DNA from: Mactromeris polynyma
Taxonomy: Eukaryota > Mollusca > Bivalvia > Venerida > Mactridae
Length of the DNA: 64,000 bases
Assembly: GCA_032209605.1 (NCBI GenBank)
Contig: JASFXZ010000015.1
Coordinates: 3,286,001 to 3,350,000, forward strand
Direction of reading: 5' to 3'
Position 1 is the first letter of the stretch. Each line of letters opens with the position of its first letter. The position numbers and the translations under genes are program-made. This document shows positions 11,125 through 21,990 of the stretch, piece by piece. The notes beneath the pieces were generated by a model that made no database searches, was not told the DNA's origin, and was given only the letters and a program-made list of their open reading frames with translations.

Positions 11125-11805
11125 GGTGAGCTATTGGGATCGCCCAATGTCCATCGTCAACCATTTACCTTGTTAACACTCTAGAGGTAACATCTTTTTC
11201 CTGATCTGCACGAACCTTGGTCAGAATTTTGTCTTAATGAAATATATGCCAAGTTGAAACCGTGATCAAAAACTAAGTCACTAGGACTATGAGACATAGT
11301 CAAATTGTTTGCCTAATCAAATATATGCCAAGTTTGAAACTGGGCCATCTTGTAAATACTCTACTCTTGAGGTCACACCTTTGACTCAATAATGATGAAA
11401 TGTGCTCAGAATATTTGGCCTCGGGTCAAAAAGTGGGTTAAAAGGTCAAATTATCGATTATACTTGTGGACACTGCATTCTACATTTGTACCTGAATTTC
11501 ATGAAACATGATCAGGTTGTTTATCTGAATGAAATGCATGTAAAATTTAATACTATGTTACATCAGGCCAAAAACTAGGTCACATGATCAAATGATGGAG
11601 TCTGCATTTTCTACTGGAACTACATAAAACTTGATCAGAGTGTTTGTCTTTATGAAATGCAAGTCAAGTGAGGTACTGGGTCATGTGTGGTTGAAAATAG
11701 GTCACGAGGTCAGATCATTGAAAATCATCATGGACTCTCTTCAGGCCAACATGGCAATGTACTCAGGTGAGGGATATAGCGCCATCATGGCCCTCTTGTT
11801 TGATT
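11125..11805. repeat. Mollusc-type long repeat with internal subrepeats
   Basis: Starts AAGGTGAGCTATTGGGATCG and ends CCATCATGGCCCTCTTG. Inside are several diverged ~100-bp subrepeats built on 'catgaaac..gatcaggttgttt.tctgaatgaaatgca' and 'actaggtcacatgatcaaa'. I associate this pattern with an abundant bivalve repeat; there is no coding capacity. Confidence 0.7.
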
Positions 11806-11812
11806 TTTAACA

Positions 11813-12055
11813 TATTGTTATGCCCCCCTTCGAAGAAGAAAGGTCATACTGATTTACACATGTCGGTCAGTATGTCCGTCTGTTTGTCCGTAACCTTTTC
11901 GTTTCCGATCAATAACTCAAGAACCCCTCGACCTATCATCCTCAAACTTGGTCCAAACATTCATCTTGGGTAGCAGAGGAATCCTATATATTTTGGGGTC
12001 ATATGGTCAAAGGTCAAGGGGGGGCATACTGTTTTACAAACATCTTGTGTTTCAT
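11813..12055. repeat. 'TTATGCCCCCCTTCGAAGAA' repeat, copy 1
   Basis: Opens with TATGCCCCCCTTCGAAGAAG and goes on with GTCGGTCAG..GTCCGTCTG and 'aactcaagaacccc...aaaggtcaagg'. Related copies are at about 31,180-31,660 and 44,735-45,260. Noncoding dispersed repeat typical of bivalve DNA. Confidence 0.7.
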
Positions 12056-12869
12056 TTACCTTGTATATGATATAAGCCTAGTAATACCATCTTATATGAA
12101 ATAATGTATACTAGAGATGTAAAAGTATGCTATACAGTATTTTCAATCTTTGTCGTGCTATGAACACATTTTCTATTGATTTATTATGTAATAATTAATT
12201 ATTTTGGAAATTCAGCTCATAAATCAAAATATTTATAAAAAGTGTTGTTACCTATATAGTTATAGTAAGTATTGAATATGCATTTCAAAGATCAACGCAT
12301 CAAGTTAAAATGTATTAAAATTTCCTTATTTTTTGTTAGTAAAATGTGCTTAAGAATTTATAAATTATATTATAAACCATACTTTTTTCAAGCTTTGGAT
12401 TGTAAAATTTCTAAGTGTTTTGCTGCGCTTTTCAATAAAGGTTCTAGATACTGGTAAAATGTGCCCAGCCCTTCTTTAACAAGTTTGCAACCTTTGACAG
12501 TATATGGTGATCATTTGGGTCAGAACATTCAGTGTCTTAAAATCATGACATCAGTCATGACACTTTATTTTGTGCAGGATGTGTTAAGGTTAATTGTAAA
12601 TGTATTGATATTTTCAAACACGACATTGTTCTGTGCATGTATTCATAACTTATATAGAATAGTAAGAATAAAATGAAGGATGCAAATACAGACTAACTGG
12701 GTATTTGTCTTAGTCACATTTATTATATTCGTGGTACAACAACAAAAAATGATCCAAGTCATTATCTTCCTTTAAAATAAATTTTACATTACAACAAGTG
12801 AAATCTCAATCACACCTCTTGCTCCCTCTTTATGTCAATAAACTTCAGTGTCAAAAATGTATACCGAAG
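12056..12869. other. No recognised feature
   Basis: AT-rich noncoding; the short open frames at 12,272-12,676 have no recognisable content. Confidence 0.5.
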
Positions 12870-13230
12870 TAGTTCACTAGCCCTCTCATTGTCCACTCAT
12901 GTGAATAGCATTAGTTACATTTAGCTTACACCAGTGTTCAGATAGACATTGTCTTGGCATGGTACTACGACATGTCTGCTTCACTGTTTGTCCTCTTTGA
13001 TTCTCCTAGTTATTCATTATGGTCGGCCAAGCCATTACTTGCGCCTCTGTTCCCTTACGTACGTGTACCATTGAACCTCCTCAAGTACCTTGTGTTTTAT
13101 GGATTGTTTTCCCGGAGGTCTGCGTGAAGAGGCACTGTCTTATGTATGTGGCGTTTCCCTGTAGCACCTTATTCTCTCTATTTTGTCAGTGGGTAGGCAG
13201 TAAGCCCTGGTACATTGAACTAGTTGGTAT
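12870..13230 (+). repeat. Dispersed repeat D, copy 1
   Basis: Shares blocks with 40,632-41,185 and about 34,590-34,890: GTCGGCCAAGCCATTACTTG, CCCGGAGGTCTGCGTG, and GTATGTGGCG. The shared blocks give similar small open frames in all copies, but they lack consistent reading frames, so I treat it as a noncoding interspersed element. Confidence 0.6.
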
Positions 13231-14429
13231 TTTTTTTTATATTTTACTCTGACACCGGGCTGTTCATATTATGAAAGAAGTCCTGTGATTCCAACCAGCT
13301 CCAACCACTATCCAGAGTCATGTGTAAGGTCACGTTATGTATTGTTATGTGACGGTGCATAGCTGAAGGTATACCATTGCATATGGAGAACACAGTCATG
13401 TGAAGTGTCTGGAATCAAATCAAATAGTGCATTAAAGCAGACATTTTTGGGGCAACAAACTATTGGTGTGTAATATAAAGGATACAGTGCTTTCTGTCAA
13501 AACTGGTTCTTTTATTTATGAATATATTTGCACTGTCATTTAAATAATACTCACCCATGTATTTGATAGTACATGTATCACAATACTCATTCATAGGACT
13601 GAAATATTTGCATCAACTTTTTGTGTCCTTTAAATTGACTGTTTTAGATCTGTGTCTGTTATGTGTTTAAATAATAATACTCAGGCGATTTTGACAGTAA
13701 CTGGACAATAACAATACTGGCAAATTGTCACGATGATCTACAAACTATATAGGTTTTAACTTTTAAGAAATAAAATAAAGAAAAGTATGAATACCAGTTT
13801 TGCCCAGGTGGCATACCACACACCTCAAATTACTAGTATGTCAGTGAACTTTGATTGTGTATATGATTTGTGAAAAGTGGTCATACCAAACAGTCGGCAA
13901 AATTGAACAGAATTCTCATCATTTGTGTAAAACCTTTAATTCCCAATTAATCACAACATTACCAGCATTGTCTTGTCAACTATAATAGATGGTACCATGC
14001 TGGTACCCGTGTCAAAAAGTAACAGCAATAAAATAATTTACTAGTGATCAGCACATTAATAATCAAACAATAACCTATATCACAACACGACAATTTTAAT
14101 ACTTCAAACAAATGTTTAAGCCATTTATGTAATGTAAATTGTGCTCTGTGCAAATTCAACACGAGATAAACAAAATGAATACACGTTCAGCCTGATGACA
14201 AATTGGCCAGACACCATGTAGTTGGGTTAAACAGTCACATGGTTAGCTCAGTCAGTCAATGGCCATGCCTAGCCTTGGCCTTGAAGGGGTTGTCTGTCAA
14301 GCCCCACTTCTTCTACACTTTTTTCCCCTTGATATATTATAATGTATCGAGGGGAGGAGTGTAGGGGTTAAAAGCCACCTGGTTAACTTGGTCAGTAGCA
14401 ATCTATGGTAGTGGTAGAGGTAAACTAAT
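13231..14429. other. No supported gene
   Basis: AT-rich noncoding. Around 14,230-14,390 there are two diverged copies of 'tggttagctcagtcag' (the second reads 'tggttaacttggtcag'), perhaps a very decayed tRNA-like SINE, not strong enough to call. Confidence 0.45.
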
Positions 14430-14600
14430 TAATATTATGCTTAGGTCAGTGGTTAAATTCTTTCAAATTGTCACTGTTTCCGAAGTATGTCTTACAGGGA
14501 AGGAAATGAAATAAATGAAGGGGGGAAATGCGCCCGATGTGGGGTTCGACCCCTGAAACACTTGTACGGCGCTCTATCGACTGAGCTAACCCGGTGTCAG
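14430..14600 (-). mobile_element. tRNA-derived SINE
   Basis: On the - strand the head reads ACCGGGTTAGCTCAGTCG then ATAGAGCGCC, an RNA polymerase III A-box in D-arm context. GGGGTCGAACCCC (14,541-14,553) follows about 35 nt later as a B-box with a perfect T-stem. The acceptor halves do not pair properly, so it is a tRNA-derived SINE rather than a tRNA gene. A TTCATTTATTTCATTTCC body follows. Length and 3' end are uncertain. Confidence 0.72.
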
Positions 14601-14849
14601 TCTAACTACAGAAAAAATAGATGCTCGGTATTAAACATTACGTCATCACGGTCAAATGTTACTCTATGTACGTCAACATGAGCTATTAAAGTATAATATT
14701 ATGGCATACAAACCTATAATGTATCCGGCTGATATCATAACAACAGCAGAAGTTAGCAGTGCGAACTATAAATCAGTAATTTAAGTTAATTCATCCGCAC
14801 GAAACGTAGTGTTAGTTCGCCGTCAAGTAGAAACTTTTCCGGGTTTTTG

Positions 14850-15066
14850 GCGGCCATGTTGACAGGTGCGCGATCGGTATCACGTGACTATAATACAGAC
14901 GGTGCCACAGTTTTTCTCGAACTTACGACAAAACTTATCTTAGCTACGATAACGGAGTTACGACAGCGTCTATGAAACGCAAAAATCTTATCTTAACTTT
15001 TATCGTAAGTTCGGAACTTACGATAAGATCTGAGCTTAGCTGAGATATGTCTATGAAACGGGCCCA
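14850..15066 (-). mobile_element. Right member of a long inverted-terminus pair
   Basis: Inverted counterpart of 8991-9180: ends ATGAAACGGGCCCA, with ATAAGATTTTTGCG, TCTTAGCTACGATAA and, beyond them, GGCGGCCATG in mirrored order. It also holds a near-perfect palindrome, ATCGTAAGTTC-G-GAACTTACGAT, at about 15,002-15,024. No matching target duplication flanks the two outer ends. Confidence 0.55.
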
Positions 15067-15074
15067 GTGTGTAT

Positions 15075-15960
15075 AAATGGTAATGTCCAGACTGTATCTT
15101 TGTCATTCTTAAGTGGATATCGTAATAAGTTTGTAACAAAGTTCACCACATGAGGACGTGTCCCGTGCAATACCCATGTCCGTAGTACAAAGGTCAGGGT
15201 CACCCTTACATTTCATATGTATATTGGGATTTTGCATATGCATAGGATGTATATTGTTGTGTCTAGAGGGTAACTTTCTATTTGATGTGTCATGCGCGAA
15301 GCAAAGGTCCATAGCTCAAAAGTCAAGGTCACACTTAGATATCAAACGTCATGTGGTCCTATTTATGAACTTGGTGTATATAATGTTTTGTCTTGAGGGG
15401 ATTTTGAAATAGGTTGTCATTGAGTCTATGTGTCACAAACAAGACCAATGCCCATAGATAAAATATCAACGGTGTATATCGAGTTCGACATAGTCGTCAC
15501 AATGGCCGTTTGGTGTATGTGTGTGAGCCTGTCTGCGTGCGAGCGTCTGTCCGATTAGATTTTGTCCTGACCATTTCTCTGTCATTTATCGGGGGATTTT
15601 CGTATTTTTTGGACCGAATGTTCATTATTATAAGACTTGTGTTTGTAGTTTACAGGTCAAGGTCAGACTCGGAGGACAAAGGTTAAACATTACTTAGTGC
15701 GTGATAATGATGAGACGTGTGTCGCGGTTAAGACCCTAGCCCGTATCTCAAAGGTCTAGGTCACACTATGAGGTCAATGTTGCACATATGTTCATCATGA
15801 TGAGTCGATGTATCACGCGCAAGACACATATCTGTAGTCCAAAGGTCAATGTAAACCTTTTGGATTTTGTCTAGACTACTACTATGTCATTTATTACATT
15901 ACTTGGCACAAATGTTCACCATGTTGGGACGGTGTGGGACCATGACTGCGCATGAACTGG
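15075..15960. repeat. 'Aaggtcaaggtcacac' repeat with ~75-80-bp subrepeats
   Basis: Several diverged subrepeats of the form 'ttcaccatgatgagacgtgt...gcgcaagacc..tgtccgtagctcaaaggtcaaggtcacactt' occur near 15,145, 15,290, 15,650, 15,725 and 15,800, with a GTCTGTCCGATTAGATTTTG block at 15,544. Noncoding. Confidence 0.65.
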
Positions 15961-16439
15961 TAATAAAACTGTTCAGCACACCTTTCTTTAAAATGAAAAT
16001 GTCCAAAACAGTGCAACCTCTCCGGAACAACCTTCTTGTTCATATGTGAACTATAGCTATTGTTGAGAGGTTATTCCTCTTGAGAGGTTAAATTTGGTAG
16101 GACAGCATAATCGTACAACAGGAACATTCATAACATTGTTGAAGTGTGGATATTGTACTACAATGCGGATACAATTTTAAAATGTCATAAATTGTTACCA
16201 TTCTAAAAAAAGTTATGACTTTTTTTCTACGTAAACATCCTTCCTGAAAAACATTAGCCGTGCAAAAATCACCAGTAACTTTTCTTAGGAAAGCATCTAT
16301 GTACTAAAATATGTAGAATGAAGTAATGTATGAAACAGCTACAAGAAATTCAAGGAAAATGTTTTTTTTACATTTAAGAACTGGGCAAAATTCATTTCAA
16401 AAACTAAACTATATTCTTAAGAATACTGCCGGTTTAAAT
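15961..16439. other. No recognised feature
   Basis: AT-rich noncoding; nothing recognisable. Confidence 0.5.
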
Positions 16440-16530
16440 CGATTTAACAGCTAGCTAACCTCACACGTAATCGCTACATGGTCATTGATTTCTACATAGA
16501 TATACACACAACGCCATCAACCATTATTTA
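16440..16530. repeat. Short dispersed repeat shared with about 28,193-28,290
   Basis: AACAGCTAGCTAA, CGCTACATGGTCATTGATTT and the following 'acatacacacaa..caaccatta' have clear counterparts immediately right of the outer PIF/Harbinger-like element at 28,189, showing that the element inserted into a copy of this repeat. Confidence 0.5.
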
Positions 16531-17539
16531 CCTTTAATAATGGTAATGTGTAAAAAGTACGCTGGTAGCAAGAAGCTGGAAAGGAAGGGTTAAGTTGGTA
16601 ATGGGGAAACACCAACCTACAAAACATTTCGGATCGAGGTGATGCAAGGACAAATATATATCTATCAATATAAACACAATAAACAGGAGCTAAACTACTC
16701 CACCGTTCCTGGACATTACTTTTCCTCCCGTAATAGCGTTGTGCGATGTTAGGACTTTCAGTCATTAGATGTACAATGTATATTGAAATGCGCATCAATG
16801 TCGATGCTTTTCTGAAGGAAAAAATCAAATGCGTTACTTCTATAAACTATTCCATTGTCAATTTCTGTCGGCCGAAAATATATATTAAAAATGATTATTT
16901 TCTGCAGGGCCTAGGAAGTGCAGTGTTAAATTCTTCATTCAACTAGCTCGAACGTACTCAATGCTTGAAAGATGTGTTCTCAAGAAATGTCCGAAAGGAT
17001 AGAAAGCATGCTTCCGTGGAAGATTGCCGTTTTCTTGAACAGTTGTGGCGACCTTAAGTTTTAGAGAAAAATAACGTACAACAATCGCCAAACATTATTA
17101 AAAGAACATATATTTTTTTTTATATGGCATGTTTAAAACTCAATTGGTATTGTTATAGTCACCCTGGATGCCTTAAGGTGATCATGTACAGTTTTGTGCG
17201 TTGATGCCTTTCCGATGCTAAACATACTGGCTACCTCCTGCAATGTTACCCGACAATCTTGCATGATAAAAGCATGTGTAGCCATTGGTGGCGTCACTGC
17301 CTCAGTGATCACCCTCTGTTTTATAACTCTAGCACAACTGATATTTTCTATTTGTTGGTGAATCGACAGCCATACAGCAAGCGACTTGCAACGACACGCT
17401 TATATAAATGTTTCAAACGAATATGCGACTGTGCACTGAGTAGACTGGTATAACTGTCATGACAATAGCGTTGTGACAATGTAAATAAACAAAATAAATC
17501 GAACGTAAGTGACTAACGTTTCATCAGTTGTATTCGTGT
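16531..17539. other. No recognised feature; downstream flank of the lectin gene
   Basis: AT-rich noncoding. It lies downstream of the - strand lectin stop codon, so the 3' UTR should be here, but no single poly(A) signal stands out. Confidence 0.4.
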
Positions 17540-17769
17540 TCATGGTGTATAAACAATTACCTCACATAGTTCCATCATTTTATCACTCTCGTGCGTAATT
17601 CTCAGAAAGTTGCCAAATATTTGACCACCACATTGAATGGTCAGTATATACTGCGGAGTGACAATCGGAGGACCAACATATCTGCCACATTCTGTGCCAG
17701 TTTTATTCACAGCATCATCATAACTCTGAGCCACCATTACTGTCCGATTGGTATTTCTACCCAATTGTA
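17540..17769 (-). CDS. F-type lectin gene, terminal exon (second half of the domain)
   Basis: Last exon of an F-type lectin (fucolectin/tachylectin-4/pentraxin-like domain) gene on the - strand. It starts after the acceptor TTTTTCAACAG in phase 1, joins the previous exon in frame (G|TA = Val), and runs 75 codons to TGA at 17,540-17,542. It carries the expected C-terminal landmarks: GTECGRYVGPP, ILTIQCGGQ (internal disulfide pair) and ELCEVIVY, the family's closing 'LCEVEVYG' strand, whose Cys pairs with the Cys of the first half. The natural end right after the domain supports a terminal exon, though GAG|GTAATT inside the last codons could act as a donor. F-type lectins bind fucose-type sugars and often serve invertebrate innate recognition; here the sugar motif is altered (see the other half). 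Confidence 0.8.
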
Positions 17770-18188
17770 CTGTTGAAAAAGAGTACATATTATATATTAA
17801 CATTTGTTTTTGTTCCACTCATTATTTTGCTGATGCATAAACTGGATATGAAAGTGTACAGTGAACGTAATGGAAAATCATTTAGGAATTGCTCATTACT
17901 AGTATACTAGTACTATCGTAAGGTCCAAAAAGGAAAGTATACGTAGAGTCTGAAACCACTGTATATCATGCAAGATTATTGGAAACACGTTTATCATTTG
18001 GGTACATTAGTAATTGTCGTTTTGATAAAAATTGTAGATAAAGGGGAATAATGTATGGTTGCAATTTTTCAAATACAAATAATTGCATCATTAAATTTTA
18101 CAAATAATGATATTTTCTACAGAAAGAACTAAAGATGCCGTCCGTATATTGATAACTTTTTATTTCTATTTTGTTCCACTATTCTTAC

Positions 18189-18404
18189 CTTGGTCCGACC
18201 TCAAGTAGATGTCAACTTTATCAACAACCCCGGACATACCAAATCGCATTATCCAATAAGAGTAACCGGTGTGTGTGTGACTGCACGAGAAGCTGTAAAA
18301 ATAAGTATCCTTATTGCCATCGAGCTCTAGATCGGCTGTTGCTCTACTATAAGTCGATGATTGAGAAGCTGTTGCGCCATTCATCAAATCCAGCTCAGTC
18401 CGAT
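18189..18404 (-). CDS. F-type lectin gene, internal exon (first half of the domain)
   Basis: 216-nt exon on the - strand between acceptor TTTTCCTTCAG and donor CCAAG|GTAAGA; phase 1-1. It encodes ELDLMNGATASQSSTYS, then DLELDGNKDTY, SFSCSHTHTG, YWIMRFGMSG and VDIYLRSDQ. These match the F-type lectin core: the 'A.QSSt' strand, the 'A.DGn..t' calcium loop, 'CsHT' and the RxD of the sugar site. The canonical HX26RXDX4R/K motif is imperfect: the first His is followed by 25 residues before R-S-D, the vicinal CC after RSD is replaced by QVQ across the exon junction, and the basic residue is displaced (GR). Fucose binding may be weakened or changed. Joined with the terminal exon it gives one complete domain of about 140 residues; an N-terminal exon with a signal peptide is still needed. 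Confidence 0.8.
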
Positions 18405-18924
18405 CTGAAGGAAAACAAAGCTCTATTGAAATGTTTAAATAACTTTTGAAAGGATTGGTATTAAATTAATATTTGGCACATACGTATAGTATAAAACAAT
18501 ACAGGTCAAGTGCGATATCGGTTATAATTCACCAATTATTTAGAAGTTACGACCCTTTTTCGACTAAAAAGTTGGTTTTCGATCAATGACAGAATAAAGT
18601 ACAGGTCAAGTTTGATTTCCGTTTGATCGGTAATATTGTTAGGATGTATGGCCTTTTTCGACTTAAAGTTGCTTTCTGCTAAGTAACTCTTGAAAGGATG
18701 TATGTAATCAATGCCAATTGCGCACATAAGCAAAGGATAATTCAATACAGGTCCAGCAATATTTCCTATGGACGCATCTAGTTACATTATAAAATAAGCA
18801 AAAAGGTCCCTTCATTGCTCAAATAAAGATTGGTTGAATTCCACTAATTTACAGTGATGAAACATTTGGGTCCAAATTAGTTCTCAATTTGCGAATAGTT
18901 TTTAAATATATATCGGTGAGTAGT
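18405..18924. other. Intron sequence of the lectin gene, nothing else seen
   Basis: AT-rich noncoding start of the long intron upstream of the lectin exon. Two TACAGGTCAAGT words (18,500 and 18,600) hint at a ~100-bp duplication. Confidence 0.4.
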
Positions 18925-19035
18925 GAAAAAATTGACAGGAGTAAGCTTCGCTTTAGCGATTCCTTGCTCCTTAGCGATTCCTTGCTCCTTGATAGGAGTA
19001 AGCACCGCTTTAGCGATTCCTTGCTCCTTGTGGAT
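18925..19035. repeat. Short tandem/inverted repeat cluster
   Basis: 'Aggagtaagc..cgctttagcgattccttgctcctt' occurs twice in full (about 18,938 and 18,994) with an extra 'tagcgattccttgctcctt' between. Each unit can fold, since AGGAGTAAG near its start partly pairs with CCTTGCTCCT at its end. Confidence 0.6.
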
Positions 19036-19160
19036 GGATAGGCAAACCTTAGATCAAGTATACATGTCAAATGCGTGGAAAACTGACATATTTATCTTTT
19101 GATAAGATCCACCGGATCAATCGATTCAGAACAAAAAAAAACAGGGGAAGTAACTGCCGC

Positions 19161-19236
19161 GAAACTAGTCGTTATTGTCGCTACAGTTATACATCTTGAC
19201 ATCGGGTTTTTCAGATAAGACATCGTACTGTTAAAC
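19161..19236 (+). repeat. Direct repeat, left copy, upstream of the integrase pseudogene
   Basis: 76 bp starting CGAAACTAGTCGTTATTGTC and ending CATCGTACTGTTAAAC, nearly identical to 19,776-19,851. It lies about 110 bp before the integrase ATG, so the pair frames the coding remnant. Confidence 0.7.
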
Positions 19237-19345
19237 TGCGAGAGCATAATATAAAACGCTTTTATCATATAAAGAAGTTCATTTTGTTCGATATCAGTAC
19301 TCGCGTTAGCTCGTGCATTAGAGGAGATTAAATATTCGCGGAAAT

Positions 19346-19775
19346 ATGGAGGATGAAGAGAAAAAACAAATATTACAACGTTATTATTTCAACGAGAAAA
19401 ATCCTGCAGCTTATGCAGGTCCTCGGAAACTATTTAGTGTACTCGAAAAGAAATATCCGGAGACATTTACTACTATCGACTTCGTAAAACAATGGTTGAA
19501 TGATCAAGATGCATATTCCCTTCAGAAGCCGCGAAAGCATAGATTTAAGACGACTAACGTGCGAGTAACAGGAATTGGTGAACAGCTAGACATTGATCTA
19601 CTGTCCATGGCTAACCTCGCTGATGATAATGATGGGACCCGATTTTTGCTTTTCGCTATTGACATACTATCGAGGAAACTGTGGGTCAGATCGTTGAAAA
19701 ACAAGACGCTAAAGTGGTATTGAGCGCTATGAAAGACATCCTGAATGACATTTCTCCGATGAAAATTACTACTAC
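19346..19775 (+). pseudogene. Truncated, frameshifted DDE integrase (Polinton/retroviral-type)
   Basis: Begins ATGGAGGATGAAGAG; the protein shows an N-terminal helical region (YYFNEKNPAAYAGP..LFSVLEKKYP), a linker with WLNDQDAYSLQKPR, and the start of the integrase core with QLDIDLLSM (first catalytic Asp) and LLFAIDILSRKLWVRSLKNKT. This arrangement is typical of the integrases of Maverick/Polinton-like and related retroviral-type elements. After LKNKT a frameshift occurs (the frame reaches a stop at about 19,721-19,723). The next frame resumes AKVVLSAMKDILNDISPMK, the expected continuation, then the sequence switches abruptly into the right direct repeat at about 19,776. The break falls just before where the second catalytic Asp and the Glu should be, so this copy is inactive. 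It sits in the putative intron of the lectin gene, on the opposite strand. Confidence 0.75.
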
Positions 19776-19851
19776 GAAACTAGTCGTTGTTGTCGCTACA
19801 GTTATACATCTGGACATCGGGTTTTTGAGACAAGTCATCGTACTGTTAAAC
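19776..19851 (+). repeat. Direct repeat, right copy, fused to the integrase break point
   Basis: Differs from 19,161-19,236 at only a few positions (GTTGTTGTC, CATCTGGACATC, GAGACAAGTC). It replaces the 3' half of the integrase coding sequence. Confidence 0.7.
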
Positions 19852-20196
19852 AAGCTTCATGTGGGCCAGTTTAGACCACAACGCATTCGATGACCCCTTC
19901 TTATTCTATATAAAGCCACCATCTTGAAATGAGGGAATTTTCAGATCCATTATTGCGTAATGTATCTATTTATAAATATGACAGTGTGTTGTGTAATACA
20001 TAAGTAATATTCAAGCAGACGACGCATTTTGCATCACATTCAAATTATATTGAATTAATAACCGTTGCATCCATCTTCATTATATTTGACGATTTAGTGG
20101 TGATTTAAACTACCTACAACCACTGTTAAATCTTTCTGAATTAAAATCATTCTTGTTACTTAAGACATATATAGTGACTTGTTCATGACTTGATCT

Positions 20197-20240
20197 TTAC
20201 ATCAAGTTTTTTAGACAAGTCATCGTACTGTTAAACAAGC
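20197..20240 (+). repeat. Third, partial copy of the integrase-flanking repeat
   Basis: TTTTTTAGACAAGTCATC followed by GTACTGTTAAACAAGCTTCA repeats the end of 19,776-19,851 and extends with it into ACAAGCTTCA, which the left copy lacks. It therefore derives from the right copy or a shared source. Confidence 0.6.
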
Positions 20241-20249
20241 TTCACAGCT

Positions 20250-21304
20250 TATATTAGTCTTTTCAACCACTCATTTTGTTGAATTAAAATCTTCATTCTT
20301 TAATGTATTACTTATTTCAGTGTCTAACCGTGAATCTACATTTTATAATAGGTAGCAGTCACTTGGTAACATTTTTAATAGTACTTTACCATTACGTTTA
20401 TCTCGAGTCATTCACCTGTTAGTAAAGAGGGTGTCTAAATTAAAAATGATAGTAGTACAACAAGTTTCATTGATGGGATGATAATGGGATTCTTGATATG
20501 AATGGGATTCTTGATATATATAGAACTTGTCGCAAAAATGATAATGAAAATAGTTTCTATTACATACTGAATATAATCTTTCTTTCAGTTTTCTAAGTCC
20601 CTACTGACAAAATGTAACACATAAAAAGAGGATTATTTTTTGTAGATATAAAGCAAGTTTATTTACTGTTAATTTTTATAGTTAAGATTTTACAAAAATA
20701 GAAATCATAGGACAGCTTTTAAATAAACCTTTTTCCTTGTATTACAGAACAGATACTCACCATCCCATCTTTCTAGAACATTTACTCATATTTTGTATGG
20801 CTTAAATTGATATAAAACACAGGTTTTGCAATTACCAGTTATTACATGTCTCTAGACAAAATAGAAAACATTAAATGTTTAATCATAAGATAGATGGATA
20901 CATGTTAAGAGTTTGTGTTTTTACATGGAATAATTATATTATAAACAGCCGATGGATTATTTATGCATTTGAAAATATTCTGTTACAAAATACAGAATAT
21001 GAACTAATTTTGAAATTATCCTATTTTTACAAAACACAGAAACATTCATAAAATGAATCAGAGTTACGTGTTTAGAGTGAAATATTTTCATAGATTTCAA
21101 ATAACTACCTATAGCTATTTCAAAATAATCTCATGATTGGTGAGAGAATAAGTTAAAGAGGAGTTAACAGAGTGCAACACTTGCTTCACGATTCAAAAAC
21201 AATTGTATATTTATCTCATATGGCGGTGCATTCTGTTGGTGACTGAAAACTAAAGTCATTTTTAATTAAATAGCATTTAAGTATTTTTGTAAATGTCATT
21301 CTTG
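20250..21304. other. No recognised feature
   Basis: Very AT-rich intronic sequence; nothing recognisable. Confidence 0.5.
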
Positions 21305-21990
21305 ATTCCCGCTGCCGTATTACACAGTATATTTTTATATTTGACCTGTCGAAATCACCGTTCGTTCCTGATACTAAATGCCATTAGTCGGCACGATCAC
21401 GTGACTACTGAGTTAATAATAGATGGATATTTTCCAGTGTTAAACCAATAAAGTGTGTACACAGTGTATAGCCTTTCGCGTCGAAGGAAATTTTTTCTAT
21501 CTAGCTAATCGGTTATATTTCATGTCATTAAAAGTTTAGCATTTACAAAAGCCAGTGTTTTGTTCTTTCATCGAGGATTGTAATGATACGTATTACAAAT
21601 AGCGTGGCGAATTTAAGTAACAAGATACCAAGTAACGATATGACGCAGTTTAAATATACGCAGATTCCGCACCGACAGATGTTTAAAAGACCTTAAATCA
21701 CTACACATTTACAGGCATCGGAATAATTATGGCATGCCGACGAAACGATAGTCACTTACGTTCGATTTATTTATTTGTTCTAACAATTCCATAGTCACTG
21801 CGGCATTTCTATGACAGTAAAAGCTGTATATTCAATGCACACTCGCATAAACTTTATTTACACATGTTTACTGTCCTACATTTGTGACATTAGCGAGTCG
21901 TTGTAAGCGGCTCGCTTAATGGCTGCGGATGTATGTCGACTCGCCTGTCTAAATATAGACAATATCAGTTGTGCGGGAGTTATAAAGCAG
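21305..21990 (+). repeat. Dispersed repeat C, copy 1
   Basis: Aligns along its length with 42,065-42,800 (shared words CGAAATCACCGTTCGTTCCT, GGCACGATCACGTGAC, CTATCTAGCTAATCGGTT, CATTTACAGGCATCGGAATA, TCGCCTGTCTAAATAT) and partly with 37,365-37,590. Noncoding element of about 700 bp, class unknown. Confidence 0.7.

Noticed and set aside
14205..14400. tRNA-like words 'tggttagctcagtcag' and a possible T-stem
   Set aside because: A-box only partly matches and the T-loop is too long; no cloverleaf. Possibly a very old SINE but not callable.
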